This document shows, in pieces, positions 11,449-23,695 of a stretch of DNA of 64,000 bases. The notes under the pieces are model-generated. The model had not been told where the DNA came from. It made no database searches and saw only the letters and a program-made list of their open reading frames with translations. Position 1 is the first letter of the stretch, and each line of letters starts with the position of its first letter. The position numbers were made by a program, and so were the translations under genes. Source of the DNA: Notospermus geniculatus (taxonomy: Eukaryota > Nemertea > Pilidiophora > Heteronemertea > Lineidae); NCBI GenBank assembly GCA_002633025.1, contig NMRB01001179.1:135146-199145 (forward strand), in the 5' to 3' direction.

Positions 11449-12544
11449 GACCCATGTCAACATATATCATGGAAAATTGTCCATGGAATTAAAAAATGTT
11501 CGATTTTTTCCAACGGCATTGATGGTCGATGCAGAAATGGCTCGCAGAAACGACTGATGCAATCAAGATTGGGGATTGTACGCTATCTAAGGCGAGATTT
11601 ATCACCAAGTGAGGACGTCTCGAATCAATTTTGTCCACACGATAATTAACGATTGATGTCAGCAGTGCCAAACGGCACAACGACCATCCATTGAACGCCT
11701 ACCTAATCAAGTTAATTGTCTGTGGGGACCTAACCTTACTTCCAAAATCTCACCAGGACATCCAGAATCGACCAAATATTAAATCAAAACCAGTAAGACA
11801 TTGTAAGAAGTTGTTCGGCGATAACATCAACAAGGTTATTGGTTACGCCAGAAAATGAACAAGCTGGCAACACAATTGCAAATTTTTGGCTTCTTTTTCT
11901 CCAATTTCAATTTTTGTGTCGTGCTAATGATGATCAAATTTCAGCTTACAAAATTATTTCTCACAAAATTCCAGAAAAAAACTTTGTGGAGTTTATCTGG
12001 TAGTGGAGAAACTTCATTATCATGGCTTCTGAGGCATTTTAATGAACTTCCATGATTTGTTACTGTTGTTGAAAAAAAACTCCTGAGAATAGGGAAATTC
12101 ACTGCTGGTGTATTTTTGGTTTTATACCACAAGCAACTCCCAGACAAATGCACTGAAATTACAGTTGTAACACTCTGTAAGTCATAGAGGTCTGGCATTG
12201 CTGGGGTCCAGTTTCTTCTGTTGGTGATGGTCGTATCACTGACGACAGAGCAGGCTGTTGATATCTTCGATTTGAAGTCCTGACACTGGCGCTTCTGATA
12301 TATGTTGGAGGAACTTTTGGCAAAGACACATCTCTATGACCTTACAACTGCGACTTTGGTGTATTTCATAACATGTTCTGAGGTGATTTTTTCTCTTTTT
12401 GACATCAAATAGGCAGGAGAAGCAATAGCGTTTGTAGTCAGACCTAGGGAGGGAAGATACTGGGTTTTTTTATTGCAGGCCTACTTTATCAATCTTTATC
12501 AAAACTGATAGTGCCTATATTGCACTTTGGGTCTAGTCATAAAT
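11449..12544. other. Intergenic, no gene recognised
   Basis: AT-rich sequence with scattered short open frames on both strands, none with family resemblance or consistent splice sites. No shared repeat seen. Confidence 0.5.
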
Positions 12545-12549
12545 ATCAA

Positions 12550-12615
12550 GAAGTCAACTTCCAGAATCTTGCGAATTTTTGACCCCAACCGGGGTCTTCC
12601 TCAGGCACTTTTCAA
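12550..12615 (-). repeat. Repeat fragment with CTGAGGA-stem-loop motif, copy 1
   Basis: On the minus strand: AAGTGCCTGAGGAAGACCCC, GGTT, GGGGTC, AAAAATTCGCAAGATTC. The same block occurs at 16495-16571 (minus) and 60918-60975 (plus). GACCCC/GGGGTC forms a 6-bp stem. It is probably the conserved end of a retroelement. Confidence 0.55.
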
Positions 12616-12959
12616 TTGGAGAGACCAGTCATAGTATACTATGACTAGTCATAGTATCAGAAAACCACATAGGTTTCAGCTGAGTATGAGGTCTTCTTTT
12701 GATTTTGACAAACAAATGGCACACTCAAGGCAGTTTTCATCCAACTTGCATTAAATCAGCGACACCACCGTAATCATTACCACCATGTATCACATTCATT
12801 ATTCATTGATCACTAACATCATCATTTTCATTAACATCAGTCATGAGTACTTATATATACTTGGTAGGATCATCTGATTTTTTGACAAAATGATTTCGAA
12901 ACTGCTGTGGAAGAGACATTTTATATGGAACCATAATTGAAAATTCACTCGTCTAAAAC

Positions 12960-13199
12960 GCAAGCAGCACACCAGGCAATAATAACGAGCGATCTGCTTG
13001 CCACCGGGCCAACTTACATGTAGCTGTTGACGCCAGGTGTGTGCTGGATGCCAATGTGTGGATTCCTCTTGCCAGTGATGATTGCCCAATATCAGACAAT
13101 ACCAAAGCCAACTGGATATCACCTGGTCTGTGGTGGCTGGTGAGAAGATCAGAAGCGTGCGATTAGATCCTTGTGATATCGCCTGGTGAGCTGCTGGCT
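12960..13199. mobile_element. MITE, GATATCGC/CACCAGG family
   Basis: CAGCACACCAGGCAATAATA at the left and GTGATATCGCCTGGTGAGCTG at the right are roughly inverse. GCTGTTGACGCCAGGTGTG and ATTGCCCAATATCAGACAAT in the interior tie it to 14853-15512 and 19345-19835. Confidence 0.65.
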
Positions 13200-13254
13200 T
13201 ATGTCCTCTTCGGTCAGTGACGCTGAGGGCATGTAGCTTCCTTTTAACTCATCA

Positions 13255-13420
13255 TCATACATCAAACATCATCAACATTATTTCAACCATCATCATCATT
13301 TACGTCATTTACTCCATCATCAACATCATCACCTTCATGTCAGTCATTACTGAAACATTATCAGCCAGCAGCATCAACATCATGATGATGATCATCATCA
13401 TCCATTTTGAAGACAGCAAA
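13255..13420. repeat. ATC/CAT trinucleotide microsatellite
   Basis: Imperfect runs of CATCAT and AACATCATC over about 165 bp. It gives apparently open frames rich in Ile/Ser/Met, which I do not treat as coding. Confidence 0.8.
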
Positions 13421-13533
13421 AAACAGCCTCATCACTTGACGAGACCCAATTTATCTTCCAACACCACTAAACCCCAATGCTGCCCACGCTCACGAAAGAT
13501 GTGTTCGACATTTCCTCAAGGCTGAACCCAACT

Positions 13534-13814
13534 TACAGTACAGGTCACAACTGACATCCCTAAATTCGCGTAAGTCACTCGTAACTTACGCAACTACTCG
13601 TGAGCTATGTTACGCGCAACTTACGAGGTGAGTTACGTGGTGAGTTACGCGAATTTCGCTAGCTACGCAGTGATTTACGAGGCGAGTTACGCGATTTTGG
13701 CGAGTTACGCGGTGATTTACGCGAAACCAAAGCCGTGAGTTACTCGTAAGTTACGCGTAACTTACGAGTAACTTACTCGAAGCCGTTGGGATGTCAATTG
13801 TGACCTGTACTGTA
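13534..13814. mobile_element. MITE with interior of GTTACG/CGTAAC words
   Basis: TIRs TACAGTACAGGTCACAA and TTGTGACCTGTACTGTA are perfect inverses, extended by CTGACATCCC/GGGATGTCAA. The interior is almost entirely permuted CGTAAGTTACG, GAGTTACGCG and CGTAACTTACG, so it is a tandem/palindromic array of an 8-10 bp unit. Confidence 0.85.
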
Positions 13815-14354
13815 CATTGTGTTTGAGGAGAGGCAGACTCCCAGAAGCTACATGTAAACAGATGTAGAGCAGAAATTAAGTTTTTTAACACAAAACAGTC
13901 AATCCTCATTCTGATTCATGTAGCAGCAGGCTCCAGGTGACTAAAAGACCTCAGCAAATAAAAATTTATTTTCCCCAGCACACACTTCTGAGAGGTTGAA
14001 GTACAGTTTTGCTGAGCTAAGTGGCCCTCGACGTGTTTTCTGCGGGAAATAGATTTTTGCCGAGGAGAATGATCATGATTTTTCTGTACATCCTACAGGA
14101 TGACAAAAATTACCCCTTCTTAAGCGGGAAATACGCCTTGCCAGCAGTACCTTGGATTTGAATGGGGACATTTTTAACTATCCTGTGTACTACATTCTTG
14201 ATATTGTAACACTGACTTTAAAAAATGTTAGAGTGACTTGTTATTATTAAAGTTTGCCTGTAAATATGCTACCAAATGTAATATATGATGAATGAAACAA
14301 AGTATTCAAAAACGAACAGATTTGTTACCTTTCTCTTTGTTTGAAATACCCCGG

Positions 14355-14592
14355 TAGACTCTATCACTCCAAAAGAGTGCAGCACCTGACGGGACAGCGT
14401 CATGATGTCCCGCACGTCATTTCTGAACGCATGACGTGACTCGAAAAAAAATCCGGTTGTTTCAGCGATCATGACGTCGTGAAACAATCTGATTTTTTTT
14501 TCGTCTCACCTCGAGACATCAAGAAATGACGTGTGGGGCGTCATGACGCTAACCCCGTCAGGTGCTGTGCTCTTTTGGAGTGATATCGTCTA
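14355..14592. mobile_element. Hairpin MITE, family H, copy 1
   Basis: Begins TAGACTCTATCACTCCAAAA, continues GAGTGCAGCACCTGACGGG and ends with the inverse of both, so nearly the whole element folds back. The interior has CATGACGTC and TTGTTTCAGCGATCATGACG. Other copies: 45482-45702, 47293-47521 and 55769-56004. Confidence 0.9.
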
Positions 14593-14852
14593 TTGAACGC
14601 AACACAGCAAAATCTTTGCAATCAGTGTGATCCCAGCATCAATCATTACCCAGGAAGGTTTGGGCAGATGAGGTAGGATTCAGATTCTCATTGGTTAACA
14701 CAATGAGGCTTTTGATTGGCTAATGAGCTACGCCATCGCACATCAAGCTGTGTACCATGTGTACCATGCTGGTTGCACAGAAAAAAAGTTCTATGATCAG
14801 AGGCATGATTATGATGGGTTAGCACTGCCCGTCGTGCAAAGACCTCGGTTAG

Positions 14853-15512
14853 GCGGGCAGCACACCAGGCGATACCGTAAGCGATCTGACAAGGAACCAA
14901 GGAAATAAACTCTCAGTGCTTCACATTTGAAATCTGCAGGAGCTCAATCAGTTGAGCTCCTCAAAGGCTCGTCGAGAGCTGTTCACACTCGTGAAGGAGA
15001 GCTGTTCACACTCACGCCTGAACTTCAAGGATACTGTAAAGCAGGAAAATTTCGCGTGCAGGAAATTTTCGCGAATTTCGCGAGAGTATATGAGTCGCGA
15101 AAATTTCCTGTCGCGAATATGAGTACACGCAAGTGACAAATACGGTCCGTGAAAAAAAAATGAAAAAATGGCAGAGACTCGCGAAAATATCCTGCCGTGA
15201 ATATGTCTATAATTCTTGATTCGCGAAGATTTCCAGCCGCGAAATTTTCTTGCTTTACAGTACCAAGGAGCGCAGCCAATCGAGCTCCTCGATGCAATTT
15301 TGTAGGCGCGCAGGGGCAAGAGCGTGATTGCGCCCGTCTTACGTGAAGCACTGGACTCTAGTTGAGACCAGGTTGCGCTGGACAGCGAAGCGTGGAACAT
15401 TCTCACTAGCGATGATCGCCCAATATCTAACAATACCAAAACCGATATTGCCAAGTTTGCAGTGTTTGACAAGAAGATCGGTGACAATTAGATCACTTGC
15501 GATATCGCCCTT
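14853..15512. mobile_element. GATATCGC-family MITE split by a nested insertion
   Basis: The left part (GGGCAGCACACCAGGCGATA, 14853-15031) and right part (GATCGCCCAATATCTAACAA to GCGATATCGCCC, about 15263-15512) are the two halves of the family seen at 12960-13199. The element at 15032-15262 sits between them. Confidence 0.55.
15032..15262. mobile_element. MITE with TIR TACTGTAAAGCAGGAAAAT
   Basis: Ends TACTGTAAAGCAGGAAAAT and ATTTTCTTGCTTTACAGTA are inverse. Between them TTTCGCGA and its variants recur six or more times in both orientations, giving stacked hairpins. CAAGGA adjoins both ends as a possible target duplication. Confidence 0.8.
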
Positions 15513-16494
15513 GCCTCGGCTTTAAAGGAAAGAACGGATGGGCGAATTCATTAAAAGCGTTGGAACACTGATTATACAGTGGTAGGACCGGCATGAGTTT
15601 CAGCGCAACAGACTGGCACAGTGTGATAAACAAATGAAATGAAATGACACTGCCTAACCAACCAGCTGTTATGAAATTGGCGCTTCCAAACGTGGCTTGA
15701 AACCCAGTGTTAATTCTAGGCAGTGATAGAGTGGCGGCGGGCCATGCCCTAAAAGGGGGCGCCACTGTTGGCGCCATGCCTGCCCTAAATTTTTTTTTTT
15801 TTTTTAGGTTTCGTTACCCCCAGACCCTCTGTCATGGTCCCTTTTGGTCACACCACCTTAGAAAGTGGCTTAAATTGGCTGTTGACTGGAGTTGTAGGGA
15901 CCTTTTTAACTGACAAGCTTCTCAAATTCCGTAGTAGAAATGTCGCGAATGAAAAGTGCCCTTTTCTAGGTTGAAGTGCCCTTTTCACAAAGTTTGCCCC
16001 ATGCCCTTCTGAAATCCTAGAATTCACACTGACCCTCACTCCTTATTCAAGGTCGAGAACTGCGAAACACATCAGAGAAAAGGAGAACTTGAGAGAATTT
16101 GCCCCTCCGGTTGTAACTTCTTCAAATTATTTCCGATATTCCAATATAAGCTGCGTTTCCAACCCAAGGATCTCTTGACCTGCGTGACAACCTTCACGAC
16201 TCAATGTTCTCATTACAGCAATTAGGAACAGTGGTAATTTGATCAAATAGCACTACTTCCCTTTGGTGACATGATCAGTGGAGTGAATTACCCCGTCATT
16301 CTGTCACCGATCGTTCAGGTGACATGTACAGTTACGATGATGGTCATAATGACAATGACTTTCAGAAGCGCTTAGTGAATATCGCCACATTTAGCATTTA
16401 ATGCCCAATTCTCCAGCTGGGTTACCAAATAAGAAATGGTTTTATAATAACTATAATTGAGACTGATAGAAACACCTTCCGCTGACAAGGATAG

Positions 16495-16571
16495 TACAAG
16501 TAAAGTCGTCTCCGAATTTTGCAAATTTTCGACCCCAACCAGGGTCTTCCTCAGGCACTTTCTGGATTTCA
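16495..16571 (-). repeat. Repeat fragment with CTGAGGA-stem-loop motif, copy 2
   Basis: Minus strand: AAAGTGCCTGAGGAAGACCC, TGGTTG, GGGTC, GAAAATTTGCAAAATTC, then GGAGACGACTTTAC. Of the three copies, only this one retains GAAA after the stem. It directly abuts a SINE at 16572-16862. Confidence 0.55.
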
Positions 16572-16862
16572 GGCACTTTAAAGTTTAAAGTTTGTGTTTA
16601 TAGTCTGATGTCAACAATGGTAGAGGTGTCATCCGATTTACACTTTAACCCCAGTCTATCCTGAAACCTTTCAGTAGAACTCAGATGAGCTGCTTATTCA
16701 GTGCTACAATCCGAGCATTTCCGACCGGTACCCATTCACCTGGGTGGAGAGAGGCTGGTGAGGTAAAGACACTTACCCAAAGTCTCACGCCCAGTGGGAT
16801 TCGAACCCGGGACCCTCCGAATGCTAGTCGGCGACTTGAACCACTACACCACCGTGGCTGAT
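16572..16862 (-). mobile_element. tRNA-derived SINE, copy 1
   Basis: The minus strand starts with a tRNA-like head: an A box in GGTGGTGTAGTGGTTC and a B box in GGGTTCGAATCCC. Then come GTGAGACTTTGGGTAAG, GGAAATGCTCGG and CTGAAAGGTTTCAGG, and the tail AAACTTTAAACTTTAAA. Copies: 29660-29945 (minus), 46051-46340 (plus) and 54259-54557 (plus). The head is not a functional tRNA, because no acceptor stem can be formed. Confidence 0.9.
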
Positions 16863-16900
16863 GTTGGATTTCTGCTGACAAAGGGTGGCTTAATACCAGC

Positions 16901-17124
16901 TTAAAGGGACCCTACAGGCAACCACTCCTCATAGGCATTTTGATGTGTTCATCAAACCGATCAGTTGGCATGAGAATCTCACTCTGGCATGTCTTGCAAC
17001 TAAGATACACTTAACATCAACATCTGAGCCCAAATCTGTAGGCTGTTATTTGCTAGTGCCACCTGTGATGCAGTGACCACACTGATATGAGCCTAATAGC
17101 AAGCTGCCTATACGGTCCCTTTAA
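16901..17124. mobile_element. TTAA-flanked MITE (AGGGACCCTACAGGCA)
   Basis: TTAA AGGGACCCTACAGGCA at the left, GCCTATACGGTCCCT TTAA at the right. Subterminal GTGCCACCTGTGATGCAG and CACTGATATGAGCCTAATAG are shared with 36121-36340, 41476-41943 and 42435-42829. Confidence 0.8.
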
Positions 17125-17884
17125 AACTGTACCCGGTACTTAGAATTTCATATTTCAGGAACGCACAAACAGCCATCGCACTGGAATGCCAACAAAAAGT
17201 GCATTTCACACAAAGATTTCTCACAAATAACTCTTTCAATACCTTTTCCAATTTCCCTGAAAGGATTTTGATGAATTGAACTGCACTTGACGCACCGCAA
17301 ACCAACGATATTACATAAAACAGGGAAAAGTTACTGAATCGAAAAGAGCAGTTTACGAGAAATGCAACAACCAAAACTTGTAATGTTTTTGCCACCAGGG
17401 ATCAATATCATCACCAGTAAAAGATGCTTATCCGGCAATGAAAGGAGAAATCAAGATCGGAACCACAAAAGCATGAAATATTTACAAAGAAAATGCTTCG
17501 GACTACGAAACACAACATCAAGATGATTTGTGCCACTAGGATGGGAACAACAATGGGGAAAATGATTGGACACGCACAAAAACCCACGATAAATCGCACA
17601 AAAATGCACGATAAATCGCCCTGCAATAGATTCCCATTCTAGGACCCTGGTGCACTTCTAAATTGATGTATTTCTGATGTAATTTTTCACTCCAGAATCT
17701 CCAGAAGGGTAGTGGAGAAGGAAAAACGCTGTTCATTAAAACTTTTGAAGGTGATAGGAGAGTTTTGAAAATGCAAATTGGATGCTTCACATGAAGCAAG
17801 TCTTCTTTACTGAGGTAGTTCATCTTTGCACATCATGTGACTTTTCTGGATTTGGTCATTTAAAATGGAAATCACCAGGAAGGA

Positions 17885-18400
17885 ATCAGACTCAAGATTA
17901 TATCAGCAGCAGCAAGCACCTAAACTCAAGATTATCAACACAGCAGCACTTCAGACCCATGATTATCAGCAGATGCACCTCTAACTCAAGATTATCAGCA
18001 GCAGCACCTCAGACTCAGGATTATCAGCAGCAGCAGCACCTCAGACTCAGCAGCACCTCAGATTCAAGATTATCAGCAGCAGCAGCTCAGATTCAAGATT
18101 ATCAGCAGCAGCACCTCAAACTCAAGATTATCAGCAGCAGCACCTCAGANAGCAGCAGCTCAGATTCAAGATTATCAGCAGCAGCACCTCAAACCCAAGA
18201 TTATCAGCAGGCAGCACCTCAAACTCAAGATTATCAGCAGCAGCACCTCAAACTCAAGATTATCAGCAGCAGCACCTCAGAATCATGATTATCAGCAGCA
18301 GGACCTCAAAGTCAAGACTATCAACCCAGCAGCACCTCGAAGTCAAGATTATCAGCAGCAGCACCTCAGATTCATGATTATCAGCAGCAGCACTTCTTTT
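17885..18400. repeat. Tandem array of a roughly 30-bp CAG-containing unit
   Basis: About sixteen units of the form CAGCAGCAGCACCTCAGA plus CTCAAGATTAT, some shortened. It leaves a long Ser/Ala/Gln-rich plus-strand frame (17782-18288). No splice sites or conserved flanks support coding. An N at 18150 lies inside it. Confidence 0.85.
18150..18150. other. Single N: probable contig join
   Basis: One ambiguous base inside the CAG array. Both flanks are the same repeat, so the array length across this point is uncertain and the join between left and right sequence is not secured by unique sequence. Confidence 0.7.
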
Positions 18401-19029
18401 CCTGGCCTTGTTCCAGAGACTGTCACCAACACAGTGAACTGAGGAATGTAAGTTGTATTGCGGCACCAATAACTTTTTATGTGCCAAATTTTTCCGGATA
18501 TTAGAATTAATGAACTTTCAACATGACACCACATCACCACCAATACTGTGACTGGTAGCTGATTTTTCCTACAGGCAATATCCCCGATGGAATATTACAT
18601 CATTAATCTTGTAAATGTGCCAGGCCATTGGTTTAAAATTCCAGTGGTGTTGGATGGCTTGTCCAAAAATCATTAAGTAGAGGACGATAGTTCAAACATA
18701 TGTGTCACAAGATGATGAAGGTTTAGGTGATGGATTGTGGGATTTATGCTGGAGATTGTATAATACATGTACCTGACACTCAGCACATCAGTGCCAAATA
18801 TGGGGTAAAAAACCCACGAGCATGACTTTTCATCATGTAAGCCGCAACTGATCACATAGGATGCAACAGAAAACTGCAGATAAGAAGCCAGTGAAGTGAA
18901 TTTGTCACTGACCGTTGGTAGGTAATCACCGTTCTCAGCGTCAAAGGACATGTAAGACTTAATCACATAGGAGAAGCCAAGTATCAACCTGCTACCAGGA
19001 TTTCACGTCATGCAACAGGTACATTGTAC

Positions 19030-19745
19030 CAAATGGCGGTCTACGTAGGAAAACCCGTCGGATGTCGCGGTTGAGGAAAGTGTTAATGGCCTTGGTGAAC
19101 CCGCACATTTCAACAGCTGAAATGTACATGTACTACCAAACAGGTAAACAATAGCAGATCAATGGACAGGCAATCTGACAGCCCTTGTTGATCACTCAGC
19201 GACTTCCGATGGGTTTTTCTTAGACTCCCACACAAATGCTCTCAATGGCCAATGTGAAACATCTTTTGATTTTTGGAACGTCAACTGCTACAAAGTTTGT
19301 CATGAAATTCATGAAAATGAATTGAGTCATTCTTAGGTCAACAGCACAGCACAGCAGGCGATATCGCAAGCGAACTGATGACCAGCGAACAAAATCGGCT
19401 GTTGACGCCAGGTGTAAGTTGGACAACAGCACAGCACAGCAGGCGATATCGCAAGCGAACTGATGACCAGCAAACAAAATCGGCTGTTGATGCCAGGTGT
19501 GTGTTGGACAGCAATGCATGGGATCTGCTTGCCAGCGATGACTGCCGCACATCAAACAATATGTGTGGCGGTCAAGGAAAACCTGTCGGAAGTTGCTGAG
19601 TGATCAACAAAGGTTGTTAGATTGCCTGTCCATTGATCTGCTACTGTTCACCTGCTACATTTCAGCTGTTGAAATGTGGGGGTTCACCAAGGCCATTAAC
19701 ACTTTCCTCAAACGCGACATCCGACAGGTTTTCCTAGACCGCCTC
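19030..19745. mobile_element. Long inverted-repeat element (arms of about 183 bp)
   Basis: The left arm (19030-19212) and right arm (19563-19745) are inverse along their length. For example GGAAAACCCGTCGGATGTCG and GAGGAAAGTGTTAATGGCC on the left match CGACATCCGACAGGTTTTCC and GGCCATTAACACTTTCCTC on the right. The spacer holds the GATATCGC-family repeat. No transposase recognised. Confidence 0.8.
19340..19505. repeat. Two-copy direct repeat of about 86 bp
   Basis: CAGCAGGCGATATCGCAAGC, GAACTGATGACCAGC and AAAATCGGCTGTTGA occur twice in tandem with a handful of differences, within the GATATCGC-family sequence of the 19030-19745 spacer. Confidence 0.8.
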
Positions 19746-20574
19746 ACATATAATGCCAAAAGCAATGTCGCCTGGTGTGGGGATGGTGGCTGGTGAAAAG
19801 ATCAATGGTGATTGCTTGTGATATCGCCAGGTGTGCTAACCTTTGCTTCGAACAAAACACACTCAAATACCATCCATCCATTTGTACACAAGGGATAAGA
19901 AACTGAGCACCCATAAATGGATCCCATTTAGTACGCCTATCATAAAACTGACCACTCTTTCAACATATAAGCTAGCTGAAGCCGACAATACTACTGGGAA
20001 CTGTAGTCCATTTCCCAATCTGTCTGCAGAGCATACCTAACTGTACACCATCGCAGACGAAATGTTAAAGGAAGTACTGTCAACTTAGATTGGAATTAAT
20101 GACATTTCCATAGTAGAACATCCATAAAAACACCCAAGCTCCCCAGATAATTGCACTGGAGGAGCTAAGTTCCTGAACATGATGCGTAATATTGGTAATT
20201 TGATTGATAGCTGAGGTGATTGACAGACTGGTGACTGGCCAGTCACATTCAGGAAGACGCAACAAGTCAGATGATTTAGTTGGAAAAAACGCTTCTTTTG
20301 AGAGTCACACAGCGCAGAAAGAAACCCCACCACCTGTTATGTGAGATGATTGATAAGGATGTTGATTGGCACCTGGAGACTCGTCAGTCACGTTTGACTG
20401 CTGGATGAGGTAACGTCTAGTCGACCATCTACGTGTACTGGTCGATTTTTTGTGGTTCTTGTTCGACAACAAGGCAAAATGGAATTTCCAAACCTTATTC
20501 AATTAATCTCAACAACTGGGACAAGAGACTGTTTGGTTTAAAACTGCTTCAATTCCAGACATTGTGTCATTATG

Positions 20575-21060
20575 ACATCATCATGACATCACATAGCTGT
20601 ACAAGACACTACGCTTCATTCCGCATCCAACTGGTGCGAGGTTTTGGCCAACATCTCCACAACGGCTGGTATGTCAAATTTGACATACCATACATCAATC
20701 GATTTGTCTTTTTTGCCGCTACAGGCATCATCACTGTCATTTTCCCTATAAATGTGACAGAAAAAAGTTCTTTCCCCAATCACAGTTCATTTTGAAATGC
20801 CGCAATGCACTGCGCACGTGTAAACTGCACTGAACACCATGGCGAAATGAAGTGGGTTTTGGGAAAGGGATCCGTTATGTCGGCCTTACGCGAAGAATGA
20901 AGATACCGACAAGAAACATACCGACAAGAAAGTCAAGTCAATTAATGTACATGTATGGTATGTCAAATCTGACCCAGCCGTTGCGGAGATATCAACTGAA
21001 AACCTCGCTCCAATCAGATGTGGAATGAAGTGTAGTGCATTATGTACGTGACGCCATGGC
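20575..21060. mobile_element. Inverted-repeat element (GAGGTTTTGGCCAAC arms)
   Basis: The left arm has CACTACGCTTCATTCCGCAT, GCGAGGTTTTGG and ACAACGGCTGG, then GTCAAATTTGACATACCATA. The right arm carries the inverse set ending at GAATGAAGTGTAGTGC. Arms are about 120 bp and diverged. Confidence 0.65.
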
Positions 21061-21839
21061 AGCATCACAACGTCACGGACCTGTAAATTGGTCTGTGGTG
21101 GAGAAATGGTTAAAATGTATCTGATATGGCACCCATAACAGTCAGTTTTCACAAACGCCCGGATAGGCCAATGATTCACTTCTTGTTGGAGTAGGAATCC
21201 TTGGTAAACTTTGTCGAACTGGCTCACTCACCATTGATGATTGATCAACAGTTACTAAATCTAGTAAATCAAGGGCATAACCTTCGGAAATCAATCAAAA
21301 GCAAAGTAAAATCAAACAATATTGAAGATACCATAACAATCTATCACTGAATAATGGCCCATTCCAGCTAGAAATGCGCTATCAGAACTTCATCAATCAA
21401 AGATACGGGCAAATTTCAGTCTTCCTGGTTGCATACCAATGGGTTGCCATCTAATGGCTTGCTCCAGTGACCCAAAGACGCATCGGGAAATTCCTCAATA
21501 TAAGAGGATTAGATATGGGAATTTTTGATGATGACTCAATCAGAATGAAAGAGCTTATTTGGTACGACGTCAACTCGCTGATGATAAAAGTATGTTCGCC
21601 TATCCATGAATTTCTGCAAAGAAGATGAGAAAATCCGTAGGAGAAATGTCAGACGTAAGTGGTATACCTCCTACGAAGCCTCACCTTAGTAAGAAGAGAC
21701 CAAGCTGTAACGTACTCTGCAGTTTATTTGAAGCGTTCATGCCCATTTCGCTTTCTCTCAATTCGCCATTTCCCATTTTGCCTTCAAAAAGTACACGTAT
21801 TCATTTCACGTTGTCCCAATTCGCCATTTCCCATGTTAC

Positions 21840-22203
21840 CCGTAATTTTCGGGCTATAAGGCGCGGCTTTTTTCGTGAAGAAGGGTATAAAATTGGGGGT
21901 GCGCCTTATCTGCAGATAGTCCGAAAATTTGATCAGAAGTGTCACAACAAGCTAACTACATGTAGCTTGTCAAAACAAGCTAAATAATCATACAACCAGG
22001 TCAGTTTGACGCATAACAACGCAGACTGACCAGCCAGTACATTGTATGTGTGTAATGTGTGCACTGAAGCATTGCTGTGGTTCACCTGGTGACTGCGTCT
22101 TATAGGGCAGTGCGTCTTATGTATGGATTTCATCAAGGGTTAGGGTGAAATTTGGGGGTGCGCCTTATAGTCAGGTGCGCCCTATAGTCGCGAAAATACG
22201 GTA
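21840..22203 (+). mobile_element. MITE with CTATAAGGCGC ends, copy 1
   Basis: Begins CCGTAATTTTCGGGCTATAA then GGCGCGGC and ends GGTGCGCCCTATAGTCGC then GAAAATACGG. The interior has TCTGCAGATAGTCCGAAAAT and GTCACAACAAGCTAA. The inverse copy is at 25956-26282. Terminal words of this type are common in animal MITEs, but I do not assign a superfamily. Confidence 0.8.
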
Positions 22204-22650
22204 CCTTTTCTAACCCTGCCTTATCCCATCTTGCCTCTGTCTTGACATTTGAACTGCGAAAAGGCCAGATCAGAGAAGATGAAATGGGAAAAGGCAGAAT
22301 GGGCAGACACCAAGATTGTGTTGGACAACGAACAGAAAATCCTCCTTTGGCCTAATGGTCAGATGTCCTGCCAAGTGAAGAAGTGTCAGTAATATGGCTG
22401 GCAGTGTCAACTCGAAGATTGAGGAGCACACCTCCTTAAATTGCCTGCGACACTGTCAGTCTGGAATTAGCCCTTATGATGGAAGATTACCCATCAGACG
22501 GCTAATCTTACTGCATAACTATTGGTAATGAGGGAAAGAGACACTTAGAAGTCTGATATGATCATGTGACACCACCACAATCGACTAGAACGACTTTTCA
22601 CTTTGACCTGCGTACGAGGAAGGATTTAACACCTCCTGAGTACCGGTACC

Positions 22651-22828
22651 TTAAGGACCACTGTATTGCCACTTTTTCTCGACAGCTGGTGCCACCGCGC
22701 CACGCTCCAACCCAGGGACCAACTACGTTGTTGGCTAATTGACCCGATTTACTACATAATTTTGTGATGCATCAATCGGCAATCAAATACCGGTAAGGCA
22801 TTTGAGATCCAATACCATGCTCCTTTAA
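22651..22828. mobile_element. TTAA-flanked MITE, sister of 10665-10860
   Basis: TTAA GGACCACTGTATTGCC at the left and CATGCTCCT TTAA at the right. It shares CTTTTTCTCGACAGC, AATTGACCCGATTT and GCATTTGAGATCCAATAC with the 10.7-kb copy. Confidence 0.75.
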
Positions 22829-23463
22829 GTTCTTCATTCAGAGTGACACCGGGCTATTAGTGGCTTAAAGGCGCGGCTCTAAAGTGGGAGTTTTGCATTG
22901 AACCCCTTAATACAGCTACTATATGGTACGGCTTAACCTGCCGGCCATGGAGGATTTCTTTATGGCCTAATGGTTAGTGTGTTGGCCTCGGCGCTAGAAT
23001 TTAACCTCTTCACAGTCACTCCCGAACATATTTGTCGGAATGCCCATGTTCCTTAATGGTCACTCCCAAATATGTGCAGGTAGAGTGTACGCCATTTCCA
23101 TGCCTGTTTGCGAGGTTTTATTTTAATTTAAGCTGAACAAACCTTGTCCCCACGCATACTTTACAACTCACGCTGTACATTTACACTACTTTCGTTCTGC
23201 CTGTAGCGTGTATGAGGTTCTGAACTTAGCAGCAGCTGGATGTCTCAATGACAACATGGCGGCCGAGGCCAATGAATCGCGATTTTCTCTGTTTGAAAAA
23301 GATACTGGCGGGGACTTTTTCCAGAATAAAAGCTTCTGGCGGGGACTTTTTCTCAAATAGATTGGACTCTCTTTGGCCAAATCGAGAGAATATGGAGAGT
23401 TGTTTGTGTCATTTATCTCAGCAAAACTCAAAAGGAAACCAACAAAGGTAAATTGCCAATAGA

Positions 23464-23695
23464 TGATTCTCGAATTAGCATGATCAGTGCACTTCCACCG
23501 AAATTTCAACCAGAACCTCGATCTGAAACCAGGTGACGTGACGCAATCCATGATTCAGCTATGGTTGACGTCTTCAAGTCACTATCGTGGTTGTCTGCGT
23601 CAAGCCATTCAGTTTCAGACTGAGGTTATGGTTGAGATTTCGGGAAAGTGCGCAGATCTTTTTCGTTTCTGTCAATTTGGGATTCTTCTATTGTG
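23464..23695. mobile_element. Hairpin MITE, family E, copy 1
   Basis: GATTCTCGAATTAGC at the left and TTGGGATTC at the right. The inner arms AATTTCAACCAGAACCTCGA and GAGGTTATGGTTGAGATTTC are inverse. Other copies: 50949-51192, 52212-52450, 53539-53780 and 57552-57795. Confidence 0.75.

Noticed and set aside
17782-18288. 168-codon Ser/Ala/Gln-rich open frame
   Set aside because: It comes from the CAG-containing tandem array, with an N inside and no splice or start support.
23186-23551. 121-codon minus-strand open frame with duplicated KSP-like words
   Set aside because: It arises from a local direct repeat (CTGGCGGGGACTTTTTC) and overlaps a family E MITE.
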